Below, one piece after another: positions 13,326 to 20,586 of a stretch of DNA of 23,992 nucleotides (positions within the stretch are counted from its first letter, which is position 1; each line of letters opens with the position of its first letter). Source of the DNA: JBGZFC01 sp964346495 (GTDB lineage Bacteria > Bacteroidota > Bacteroidia > Bacteroidales > Dysgonomonadaceae). The translations under genes and the position numbers were made by a program. The stretch lies in NCBI GenBank assembly GCA_964346495.1, contig CAYFUW010000026.1:1-23992 (forward strand), written 5' to 3'. A model generated the notes under the pieces. It searched no databases. It was not told the DNA's origin and saw only the letters and a list, made by a program, of their open reading frames with translations.

Positions 13326-13416
13326 TTGCGGAAAACAAGATTTGATTTTTGAACTCAACCCAAAAATAGAATTAAGTAAAATATTTATATAACAATTTAT
13401 TAAAAAATTATTAATT

Positions 13417-14496
13417 ATGAAGAAGTACAATTTTAACGCAGGTCCATGCGTATTACCAAGACCAGCTGTTGAGTCAGCTATCGAAGCTATTCGTGATTTT
13501 GACGGAACCGGAATCGGTATTCTTGAAATCTCTCACCGTACACCGGGATGGGAGCGTATTATGAAAGAGACAGCAGACCTTTGGCGCGAATTGTTGAATA
13601 TCCCTGAAAACTACGAAGTAATGTTCTTGGGTGGTGGTGCAAGTACACAATTCTTTACCGTACCAGCAAACTTGTTGAAAACAAAAGCAGCATACTTGCA
13701 AACAGGTGTTTGGGCGAAAAAAGCTATCAAAGAAGCTAAATTTTATGGCGATGTAGAAGTTGTTGCTTCTTCAGAAGACAAAAACTACACATACATACCT
13801 AAAAACTACACTATTCCGGCAGATGCAGACTATTTCCATGTTACAAGCAACAACACCATTTATGGTACTGCCCTTCAAGAAGATATAGATTCTCCAATCC
13901 CAGTAGTAGCTGATATGTCTTCTGATATTTTGAGCCGTCCGGTAGATGTTAGTAAATATGGAATTATCTATGGTGGAGCACAAAAGAACGTAGGTCCTGC
14001 AGGTGTTACTTTCGTTATTATCCGCAAAGACTTATTAGGACAGTCAGGACGCAACCTGCAAACAATGGTAAACTATGCTACTCATTGCGATACAGAAGAG
14101 CGTAACAAATCAATGTTCAATACTCCTCCTGTATTCCCAATTTTCGTTATGCACGAAACATTGAAATGGGTTAAAGAGTTAGGCGGTGTAGAAGCAATGT
14201 ATAAAATCAACCGTAAAAAAGCAGACATGTTGTATGCTGAAATCGATCGCAATAAAATGTTCCAAGGTACAGCTGTTAAAGAAGACCGCTCTATGATGAA
14301 CGTTTGCTTTGTAATGAGCGAAGAACATAAAGACAAAGAAGCTGATTTCTTGAAATTTGCTACAGAAAAAGGTATGGTTGGAATTAAAGGACACCGTTCA
14401 GTAGGAGGTTTCCGCGCATCTATTTACAATGCTTGTCCTGTTGAAGCTGTAGAAGCACTTATAGCTTGCATGCAAGAATTCGAAAGCAAATACTAA
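13417..14496 (+). CDS. serC: Phosphoserine aminotransferase (SerC)
   Basis: PLP enzyme that transaminates 3-phosphohydroxypyruvate to phosphoserine using glutamate. In many bacteria it also makes 4-phosphohydroxythreonine for vitamin B6. The 359-aa protein begins NFNAGPCVLP, has ISHRTPGWE (38-46) and LGGGASTQF (71-79), and the PLP lysine is K190 in YGGAQKNVGPAG. SNNTIYGT and GHRSVGGFRASIYNA complete the family pattern. It is the first gene of a serC-serA pair, so the operon encodes the first two chemical steps of serine synthesis. pdxA, the previous B6 step, lies about 2 kb away in convergent orientation. The codon choice looks regular, like a well expressed gene. Confidence 0.96.
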   Translation: MKKYNFNAGPCVLPRPAVESAIEAIRDFDGTGIGILEISHRTPGWERIMKETADLWRELLNIPENYEVMFLGGGASTQFFTVPANLLKTKAAYLQTGVWAKKAIKEAKFYGDVEVVASSEDKNYTYIPKNYTIPADADYFHVTSNNTIYGTALQEDIDSPIPVVADMSSDILSRPVDVSKYGIIYGGAQKNVGPAGVTFVIIRKDLLGQSGRNLQTMVNYATHCDTEERNKSMFNTPPVFPIFVMHETLKWVKELGGVEAMYKINRKKADMLYAEIDRNKMFQGTAVKEDRSMMNVCFVMSEEHKDKEADFLKFATEKGMVGIKGHRSVGGFRASIYNACPVEAVEALIACMQEFESKY

Positions 14497-14513
14497 TAGT
14501 ACTTTTTTAATGA

Positions 14514-14570
14514 TTGCCTTTGGCTTTTTGAAACCTGAAAATTTCAAAAAGCCAATGGCAACACTTTTTT
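14514..14570 (+). terminator. Strong hairpin plus T-run between serC and serA
   Basis: 20-bp arms (14514-14533 and 14542-14561) pair with one mismatch around an 8-nt loop, then CAC and six T (14565-14570). It has every mark of an intrinsic terminator inside the serC-serA unit. serA may thus be expressed at a lower level through read-through or from an unseen promoter. Confidence 0.8.
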
Positions 14571-14605
14571 ATTAAATCATAATCCAAAAAAATATTTATT
14601 ACATC

Positions 14606-15535
14606 ATGAAAATTTTAATTGCAACAGAAAAACCATTTGCTCCCGCAGCAACAAAACAAATTGTAGAAATTATTGAAAATGCAGGACATGAGGCTGTTTT
14701 GTTGGAAAAATATACCGATAAAAGTGAACTTTTAAAAGCTGTTGAAACTGCAAATGCTATCATTATCCGTAGCGATATTATCGATAAAGAAGTACTTGAC
14801 GCTGCTAAAGAATTAAAAATTGTAGTTCGTGCAGGTGCAGGATATGACAACGTGGACTTGGCTGCTGCAACAGCTAACGGCGTTTGTGTAATGAACACAC
14901 CGGGACAAAACTCAAATGCGGTAGCAGAACTTGTATTTGGTATGCTACTTAACCTTACTCGCTCAGGATTTGATGGAACTTCAGGTTCTGAATTAAGAGG
15001 TAAAAAATTAGGCTTGCACGCTTTCGGTTATATTGGCAAATTAGTAGCTCAAATTGCTAACGGATTTGGAATGGAAGTTTATGCTTTCTCACCATCGCTT
15101 GCCCGCAATCCTGAAATTGGAAAACCGTACAACGTAACAGGAGTAAAATCACCCGAAGAGTTATACGAAAAGAGTGAAATCGTATCATTACACATGCCGG
15201 CTAATGACCAAACAAAAGGAAGTATCAACTATGAGTTGATGAGCAAATTGCCGGAAAATGGTATTATCATTAATACTGCCAGAAAAGAGGTTGTTAACGA
15301 GGCTGACATGGTACGTATAATGGAAGAACGTCCTAAATTTAAATATGCAACCGACATTAAACCCGGAAACGATGCAGAAATGGCGGAAAAATTTGGAAAA
15401 CGCTATTTAGCTTCTGCTAAAAAATGCGGTGCTCAAACAGGTGAAGCAAACGTTAACGCTGGATTGGCTGCAGCTAACCAAATCGTTAAATTCTTTGCCG
15501 ATGGCGATGAAACATTCCGTGTAAACGAGAAATAA
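14606..15535 (+). CDS. serA: D-3-phosphoglycerate dehydrogenase (short, ACT-less SerA)
   Basis: Oxidises 3-phosphoglycerate to 3-phosphohydroxypyruvate with NAD, the first step of serine synthesis. SerC, encoded 109 bp upstream, uses the product. At 309 aa it lacks the C-terminal ACT or ASB regulatory domains, so serine feedback by that route is not expected. The substrate-binding region has VVRAGAGYDNVDL (73-85) and NTPGQNSNAVAEL (97-109). Arg226 sits in NTARKE. The nucleotide motif is AFGYIG (139-144), not GxGxxG. The usual Glu of the D-x-F-E-P motif reads DIKP (Lys252), and the PH-x-GG histidine motif reads CGAQTGEA (274-281). I recall this form from Bacteroides and Entamoeba enzymes with a lysine catalyst, so it is probably active and not degenerate. 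Confidence 0.9.
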   Translation: MKILIATEKPFAPAATKQIVEIIENAGHEAVLLEKYTDKSELLKAVETANAIIIRSDIIDKEVLDAAKELKIVVRAGAGYDNVDLAAATANGVCVMNTPGQNSNAVAELVFGMLLNLTRSGFDGTSGSELRGKKLGLHAFGYIGKLVAQIANGFGMEVYAFSPSLARNPEIGKPYNVTGVKSPEELYEKSEIVSLHMPANDQTKGSINYELMSKLPENGIIINTARKEVVNEADMVRIMEERPKFKYATDIKPGNDAEMAEKFGKRYLASAKKCGAQTGEANVNAGLAAANQIVKFFADGDETFRVNEK

Positions 15536-15559
15536 TACAAACTTAGTTTCTTTAATATG

Positions 15560-15596
15560 TACGTCCTGCAAAGTAATTTGTGGGACGTATTTTTTT
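15560..15596 (+). terminator. Intrinsic terminator after serA
   Basis: TACGTCC (15560-15566) pairs with GGACGTA (15583-15589). Inner GCAAA/TTTGT pairs extend the stem around GTAA. Seven T (15590-15596) follow. It lies 25 bp past the serA stop. Confidence 0.85.
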
Positions 15597-16503
15597 GAAA
15601 CTTGTCAACTAACTTTACCCGAAGAGTAATATTTTAGGTCGATATCGCGCGAATCCTTTCGCATGATTAATAATAGCACACAATAGAATCTCCTAATTGG
15701 CGTAAGTTTGAGCGGAGCGGTAACTTGTGCCTGCGTACTATTATCTGCTTTGAAACATACAATCAGTGGAGAGAAAGTTGCTTTGCCACTGAGAGATAGC
15801 TGTTAGTTTTATTAATTGTAGTTTTAAACTGCAGTTGTTTTCCAGAACGTTTTCGGGAAGTGAGAAACTTGCAACTGATAGGACAACCACACATAGCATA
15901 CCTTGTTTTCCAATATTGCTGTCCGACAAACATTTTCATATTACTCTGAAATGATTTATTGTAAACGATTTTAGTAATTCTTTGAAATAAGTGGCTTGGA
16001 AAGCCAAACTTTCATAACCGTATGCAAGCGGAGCGTAGCTTACGGTATAAATATGCCCCCAACCCTTCAACCCGAAGTGGTTGGACTTTTATAAAGTACT
16101 GCCTGTGCCGATGAATATCGGTGCCTTTCAGGCAGGGTTCTAGTGTCGATTGTCTCACCGCAAGCTGCTCCACGCTACCGCACGATTCTATCGTGTGGTA
16201 TTATTTATCACGCGAAAGGATTCGCGCGATAGCGAGGTTATGGAAATCTCGCCTTTCAGGCGATGAGATATTTTTTATCGGACAGCAATGATTTCCCAAT
16301 TGTTGCATTTTGGTCTTACATCGAACTTGCGTTAGTTATTAATATGTAAATATGCCATGTGTCAATATTTATAGTTGATGAGGTTTTAGTAGACAAGGAA
16401 ACTAGTTTTATATGCTAATGTTAGCAATCTATAAAACTACAGAGTAGCCAAAATATTTGTAGTTGTTGTTTAGTTGCCCATCCAATACTCGAAACTCACA
16501 ATT
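15597..16503. other. Gene-free, hairpin-rich repeat island
   Basis: About 900 bp between the convergent serA and pdxA genes without a credible coding frame. It holds a CGCGAATCCTTTCGC hairpin (about 15645-15662) and a 16-bp inverted pair at 15915-15930 and 16274-16289. Between them lies a chain of hairpins: CCAACC..GGTTGG (about 16063-16086), nested CTGCCTG..CAGGCAG with inner CCGAT..ATCGG (16099-16135), TACCGCACGAT..ATCGTGTGGTA (16176-16200), and the CGCG core again (16210-16226). 16290-16503 is AT-rich with nothing recognised. Confidence 0.6.
15915..16289. repeat. 375-bp segment bounded by 16-bp inverted repeats (MITE-like)
   Basis: ATTGCTGTCCGACAAA (15915-15930) and TTTATCGGACAGCAAT (16274-16289) are inverted copies with 15 of 16 matches. 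The interior has no coding frame, only stacked hairpins. No clear target-site duplication was found, so a non-autonomous mobile element is a possibility, not a conclusion. Confidence 0.4.
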
Positions 16504-16541
16504 AAAAAAGCTGAGCTCTCATATAAGAACTCAGCTTTTTT
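16504..16541 (-). terminator. Terminator after pdxA
   Basis: AAAAAAGCTGAG (16504-16515) and CTCAGCTTTTTT (16530-16541) are perfectly complementary with a 14-nt loop. It is symmetric and so can act on both strands. It lies 22 bp past the pdxA stop codon on the minus strand. Confidence 0.9.
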
Positions 16542-16563
16542 AAATATCTAAACTACTTTTATA

Positions 16564-17664
16564 CTAATTCTCTTCTTCCTCAGCAGTTAGGTCTAATTTT
16601 TCATCATCCTTTCCTCTGTCGAAATACATTTTGTGAAGAGGGTTTGCACGTGCTTCGTCGTACATTTTTCTGTTTTTGAAAATATCAACAGCCATATAAA
16701 TAGCTTGACGGAACGACTCGTCTGATGCTTCTCCTTTTCCGGCAATATTATATGCTGTACCGTGTGCAGGAGATGTGCGAACAATAGGCAATCCTGCAGT
16801 GAAATTGACTCCGGTTTCCATAGATAGAGTTTTGAACGGAATTAAGCCTTGGTCGTGATACATTGCAAGAATAGCATCGAACTCTTTATGTCTTCCGGCA
16901 CCGAAAAATCCATCAGCAGACAGAGGACCTACGCATAATATTCCTGCCTCTTGAGCTTGTTTTATTGCAGGCTCTATAATTTCTTTATCTTCTTTACCCA
17001 AAAGTCCGTTTTCTCCGCAATGTGGGTTAAGTGAAAGCACTGCAATTCGAGGTGCATCGATTCCAAAATCACGTTGTAACGAATGGTTTAAAATTCCAAT
17101 CTTTTCAACAATGTCATTTTGAGATATATGTTTAGATACTTCCGAAATGGGTAGATGTCCTGTTACAAGTGCAATGCGTAAATTGTTATCTACAAGTATC
17201 ATCAGTGATTTTTCGCCACCTGTTGCAAAGTTATCTTCCAAATATTCGGTGTGCCCCGGAAATTGAAAATCGTTACATTGTATTGTATCTTTATTTATTG
17301 GCAAAGTAACTAATACATCTATTTTTTCATTCCTTAAGTCTTCAACTGCACAGCTAAGCGACATAAATGCCGACTCTCCGGCTTCGGGACTTGGCTTCCC
17401 CAACTCTATTTTTACTTCTTCTTTTATGCAATTAATCAAGTTTACTCTGCCTTCAAGGCATTGTTCTACCTGATTTACAATGTTGAAGTTTACCGGCTTG
17501 CAGTTTAAGACCTTTCTGTTGTAAGAAGCGGACTTCGATGAGCCGTAAACAATTGGGTTTAATATTTCGGTTATACGTTCGTCTGAAAATGTTTTTAGTA
17601 ATAGTTCGTAACTTATACTGTTGGTATCGCCATGCGAAATACCTACTTTAATTAATTCACTCAT
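16564..17664 (-). CDS. pdxA: 4-hydroxythreonine-4-phosphate dehydrogenase (PdxA)
   Basis: NAD- and metal-dependent oxidation of 4-phosphohydroxythreonine in the DXP-dependent pathway to pyridoxal phosphate. The 366-aa protein carries the three metal-binding histidines of the family: H138 (FPGHTEYL), H215 (NPHCGENG) and H270 (MYHDQGL). It also has VRTSPAHGTAYNIAGKG near the C-terminus. The usual N-terminal GDPAGIGPE motif is diverged to GDTNSISYE, as I recall for Bacteroidetes enzymes. The extreme C-terminus is acidic (EEEEN). It lies 17 bp downstream of the DUF4837 lipoprotein gene and ends the minus-strand cluster rlmN, DUF4837, pdxA, an arrangement I recall from other Bacteroidales. Convergent serC can supply its substrate. 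Confidence 0.94.
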   Translation of the reverse strand: MSELIKVGISHGDTNSISYELLLKTFSDERITEILNPIVYGSSKSASYNRKVLNCKPVNFNIVNQVEQCLEGRVNLINCIKEEVKIELGKPSPEAGESAFMSLSCAVEDLRNEKIDVLVTLPINKDTIQCNDFQFPGHTEYLEDNFATGGEKSLMILVDNNLRIALVTGHLPISEVSKHISQNDIVEKIGILNHSLQRDFGIDAPRIAVLSLNPHCGENGLLGKEDKEIIEPAIKQAQEAGILCVGPLSADGFFGAGRHKEFDAILAMYHDQGLIPFKTLSMETGVNFTAGLPIVRTSPAHGTAYNIAGKGEASDESFRQAIYMAVDIFKNRKMYDEARANPLHKMYFDRGKDDEKLDLTAEEEEN

Positions 17665-17681
17665 ATATTGATTCTTGTCTT

Positions 17682-18665
17682 TTATTTTTTTTCGGGAATT
17701 CGTATTGTGTATAGTGATGCTTCCATGTTTCGAATCAGGTTTCTTTTATTCTTTTCGGGTGCGAAAACAAATACATCAACTACAATAACCATATTTGTCT
17801 CTTGATTTACAAAAGCTTGCATAACAAATGGACCGCCCATCATGTCGTTAGTCATCTCCCACAGACCACGCAGTTGAGCACGGAAAATTCCGTCAACTTC
17901 CATTCTTTCGTATTCCGGTTCCATAGGAATCATAGCTGTTGACATACGTGATTCTGCAGCTCCCGTAATATGTTGTCCTAAATAATGATTTCTGATAGTG
18001 ATTAGCGAATCTTTTTCAAAAACAGTTTCGGTGGTGTAGGGAAATTGAAATATTGCAATATCTTGTCGTGACTGTGGAGCATCGTTTGTTGCCCAAAAGA
18101 AGTTTTCTTTGGTGTATGTGCTTGAAATTCCTTTCGGATAGTGAATGTTGATGCCAAAAGTCTCTTCAAAACGTGATTGAGGAGTACCGGATGATTCAAT
18201 CAACCATTTAGAAGTTCTCTCCATCTCTTTTTTGATGAAGTAGTTGACTATAATATCTTGATTTTCTGTTACAAAATTGGCAAAAGCAGTACTATCTGAT
18301 GCTCTAATTGTCATAATTACTTGCCCGATAGCATACTTGTCAAACTCCGAAGATATTTTAGGTATCGAGTAGATATTTGATATCTCGGGTATGATAATAT
18401 TTCTTGCCATTTTAAAGGTGTTCGAAAAGTTCTCGGGTTCGATATGCAAAATTTTAAAGTTTGCTTCTGTTTGAGGTAGCCCTTTACAAGGAGAATTGAG
18501 AACATCGAAAAGTGCTTGTCCTGCCACTCCGTCCCAATCTTTATCATCCATTATTACCAAAACTTCGTTAGTGGTAGCAGATGCAGATAGAAATGTGCCA
18601 CCATCACATGAGACAAACAAAATAACTGTTGCCGCTATTGCTAAAATAAAATTGATAGCTCTCAT
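17682..18665 (-). CDS. DUF4837 family lipoprotein
   Basis: A 327-aa predicted lipoprotein: N-terminal MRAINFILAIAATVILFVSC with lipobox FVSC and acylated Cys20. The mature part is probably periplasmic or outer-membrane anchored. The C-terminal block (GLWEMTNDMMGGPFVMQAF, then VFVFAPEKNKRNLIRNMEA and SLYTIRIPEKK) is what I recall as diagnostic of DUF4837, a Bacteroidetes family of unknown function. It lies between rlmN and pdxA and is transcribed with pdxA (17-bp gap). Its own -7 element at 18693-18700 suggests an additional or separate promoter. No enzymatic motif was recognised. Confidence 0.85.
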   Translation of the reverse strand: MRAINFILAIAATVILFVSCDGGTFLSASATTNEVLVIMDDKDWDGVAGQALFDVLNSPCKGLPQTEANFKILHIEPENFSNTFKMARNIIIPEISNIYSIPKISSEFDKYAIGQVIMTIRASDSTAFANFVTENQDIIVNYFIKKEMERTSKWLIESSGTPQSRFEETFGINIHYPKGISSTYTKENFFWATNDAPQSRQDIAIFQFPYTTETVFEKDSLITIRNHYLGQHITGAAESRMSTAMIPMEPEYERMEVDGIFRAQLRGLWEMTNDMMGGPFVMQAFVNQETNMVIVVDVFVFAPEKNKRNLIRNMEASLYTIRIPEKK

Positions 18666-18692
18666 AATTGTGTAATTTAGGGATTAATTAAA

Positions 18693-18700
18693 CAAAAATA
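18693..18700 (-). promoter_or_regulatory. -7 element upstream of the DUF4837-pdxA pair
   Basis: TATTTTTG on the minus strand matches TAnnTTTG, 27 bp before the DUF4837 ATG, in the 98-bp gap after rlmN. Confidence 0.45.
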
Positions 18701-18763
18701 CAATAATTCGATACGAAATAAAACAATTTGCCCCTATTTAAAATTATTTATCTTTTTTTCGTG

Positions 18764-19789
18764 TTAATTTCGTTCGTTTTCAGTCGATAACATGCCGCAT
18801 GCAGCCGAAATATCTTGTCCGCGTGATGTGCGAATAGTGCATATAATACCTTTGGATGTGATGTAATCTCTAAATTTTATCATATCGTCTTCGCTGCTTG
18901 GCGTTAAGTCGCTTTGCGGAATTTTATGAAACGGAATCAGATTTACGCGGCAAGTCAATCCCGATAATAATTTTACTAATTCTCTTGCGTGCAGCAACGA
19001 GTCGTTAACTCCTTGAAACATTGTATATTCAAAAGATAGTCGTCTTTGATGTTCCCAGTCGTAATTTCTGAGTAAGTCTATAATTTGTTCTATATTATAG
19101 GTTTTTTCAATCGGCATTAATTTTTGTCGTTGTTCCGAAAATGGGCTGTGCAAACTTATTGCCAAATGACAACTACTCTCTTCAATAAACTGTTTTAGCT
19201 TTGGCATAACGCCGATTGTTGAAAGTGTTATTCGTTTTGGACTCCAAGCGAGTGCATAGTCGGAAGTTAAGATATTGATAACTTTCATAACGTTGTCGTA
19301 GTTATCCAACGATTCGCCCATGCCCATAAACACTATATTTGTGATATTTTCGGAATTTGGTGCAGAATATAATTGGTTGATGATTTCGTTTGCAGATAAA
19401 TTGCCTTTAAAACCCATTTTTCCGGTCATGCAAAAATCACAATTCATTTTACATCCGACTTGCGAAGATACACAAAGAGTAACTCTGTCATTATCAGGAA
19501 TGATAACAGCTTCTATAAATTGATTGTTATCTGTTTCAAACAACATTTTTTGTGTGCCATCTACCGATGTTTGAATATTTGTCGGTTCAGAACGCCCAAC
19601 GGTGAATTTTTCTGACAATAACTCTCTGTTTTTTAGAGATATATTGGTCATTTCGTCGATACTTTTCACTCGTTTTACATATATCCAATCTGCGATTTGT
19701 TTCGCGGTAAATTTTGGGAGTTTGTTTTCTAGAACAATTTCGGTGATTTCGTTAAGAGTCAATCCTAAAAGCTTTTTCTTTATATCCAT
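18764..19789 (-). CDS. rlmN: 23S rRNA (adenine2503-C2)-methyltransferase RlmN
   Basis: Radical SAM enzyme that methylates C2 of A2503 in 23S rRNA; the E. coli enzyme also acts on A37 of some tRNAs. The 341-aa protein has the cluster motif CKMNCDFC (C113, C117, C120), then MTGKMGFKGNL. NIVFMGMGESLDNYDN and SLHSPFSEQRQKLMPI are RlmN-specific segments. C331 in AACGML is the mechanistic cysteine that becomes methylated in the family. These features separate it from the related resistance enzyme Cfr only weakly, but chromosomal context with DUF4837 and pdxA favours RlmN. A -7 element at 19815-19822 gives it its own promoter. Confidence 0.94.
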   Translation of the reverse strand: MDIKKKLLGLTLNEITEIVLENKLPKFTAKQIADWIYVKRVKSIDEMTNISLKNRELLSEKFTVGRSEPTNIQTSVDGTQKMLFETDNNQFIEAVIIPDNDRVTLCVSSQVGCKMNCDFCMTGKMGFKGNLSANEIINQLYSAPNSENITNIVFMGMGESLDNYDNVMKVINILTSDYALAWSPKRITLSTIGVMPKLKQFIEESSCHLAISLHSPFSEQRQKLMPIEKTYNIEQIIDLLRNYDWEHQRRLSFEYTMFQGVNDSLLHARELVKLLSGLTCRVNLIPFHKIPQSDLTPSSEDDMIKFRDYITSKGIICTIRTSRGQDISAACGMLSTENERN

Positions 19790-19814
19790 CTAATGAGTTT
19801 TTATGTTTATGCAA

Positions 19815-19822
19815 CAAAGGTA
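19815..19822 (-). promoter_or_regulatory. -7 element of rlmN
   Basis: TACCTTTG on the minus strand fits TAnnTTTG. Leader about 20 nt before the ATG at 19789. It lies in the 69-bp gap after the DUF486 locus. Confidence 0.5.
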
Positions 19823-19858
19823 GTTATGATTTTTGAATTATGGGATATTTGCACGTTT

Positions 19859-20222
19859 TTATCCTTTAAAAATAAAATAGACCGCTAATACCAAAAACAC
19901 AAACCCTATCAGGTGATTGGTTTTTAGTTGGGTCTGAAAAGCGATTGACGAAAAAACAACAAACACAACAAGTGTTATAACTTCTTGTATTACTTTTAGT
20001 TGTACGAGGGAGAATGCTCCACCGTTACCTTCAAATCCGATGCGGTTTGCAGGGACTTGAAAACAGTATTTAAAAAGCAATAAGCCAACTAAAAATAATA
20101 ACTCCGAAAAGTGGCAATTTGCTAAACCATGAATGTTCTGCAAGCTTAAGATGCCCATACCAGGCAAAAGTCATAAAGATATTGGATAAAATAAGTAATC
20201 CGATTGTGATGAGGTAATTCAT
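19859..20222 (-). pseudogene. DUF486 family small membrane protein, frameshifted
   Basis: The natural start is ATG at 20222: MNYLITIGLLILSNIFMTFA, then WYGHLKLAEHSWFSKLPLFG and VIIFSWLIAF, stopping at TAA (20070-20072, codon 51). The rest of the family pattern continues in another frame: KYCFQVPANRIGFEGNGG, FSLVQLKVIQEVITLVVF and NHLIGFVFLVLAVYFIFKG to 19859. Together they make a complete four-helix DUF486 (DMT-like) protein of about 120 residues. The break is at a run of five T on the coding strand (20072-20076), where homologues would read roughly ALFEYCF. Net loss of two bases fits best. Either the gene is inactivated or the read or assembly is wrong. The ATG at 20167 in the second frame is spurious. 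The family's function is uncharacterised. Confidence 0.85.
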
Positions 20223-20286
20223 ATTGTTGTTTGAATTAAAATGAAATGTTTGTTTGAGATTTATTCTTTCACGAAATATTGGGCTG

Positions 20287-20294
20287 CAAAATTA
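20287..20294 (-). promoter_or_regulatory. -7 element upstream of the DUF486 gene
   Basis: TAATTTTG on the minus strand matches TAnnTTTG, with a leader of about 60 nt to the ATG at 20222. Its presence fits a gene that was recently functional. Confidence 0.4.
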
Positions 20295-20586
20295 ACAAAA
20301 AAAACATATATATCATTTCATTTTTCTATTACGCTGAAAGAATTTGTCAGTCCGTAAAATACATAGTGTGCATTATAATATCTTTTTTTAATATTCTTAT
20401 AAACAGTTGTTTTGTTGAAATTTTAAAGTGGAAAATGGTTATTTATTATTAGGGAATAAAAAAATATGTATATTTGTAAAATGGTATTAATTTCGGTTTA
20501 CGTTATAATAACTGACAATAAAATTTTGTAAAAAAATAAGATATATAAAAAATAGACTAATGTTTGTCACATAAGTTTCGGTAAGA
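20295..20586. other. Divergent AT-rich intergenic region before the secreted cassette
   Basis: No gene seen. A -7 element TATATTTG at 20469-20476 (plus strand, TAnnTTTG) would start transcription near 20483, giving a leader of about 100 nt for the three-gene cassette at 20587-23354. Unlike most gaps in this window, none of the dispersed hairpin families was recognised here. Confidence 0.5.

Noticed and set aside
15597..16503. A hidden structured RNA gene (tmRNA, RNase P RNA or 6S RNA)
   Set aside because: Hairpins are present, but no signature of these RNAs was recognised, and several hairpins belong to repeat families found elsewhere in the window.
18764..19789. Cfr-type antibiotic-resistance methyltransferase
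   Set aside because: RlmN and Cfr share the radical SAM motif, but the RlmN-like segments and the rlmN-DUF4837-pdxA neighbourhood point to the housekeeping enzyme.
19859..20167. Treating the 102-residue frame as an intact gene
   Set aside because: Its first about 30 residues are out-of-frame translation; the conserved DUF486 N-terminus lies in another frame from 20222.
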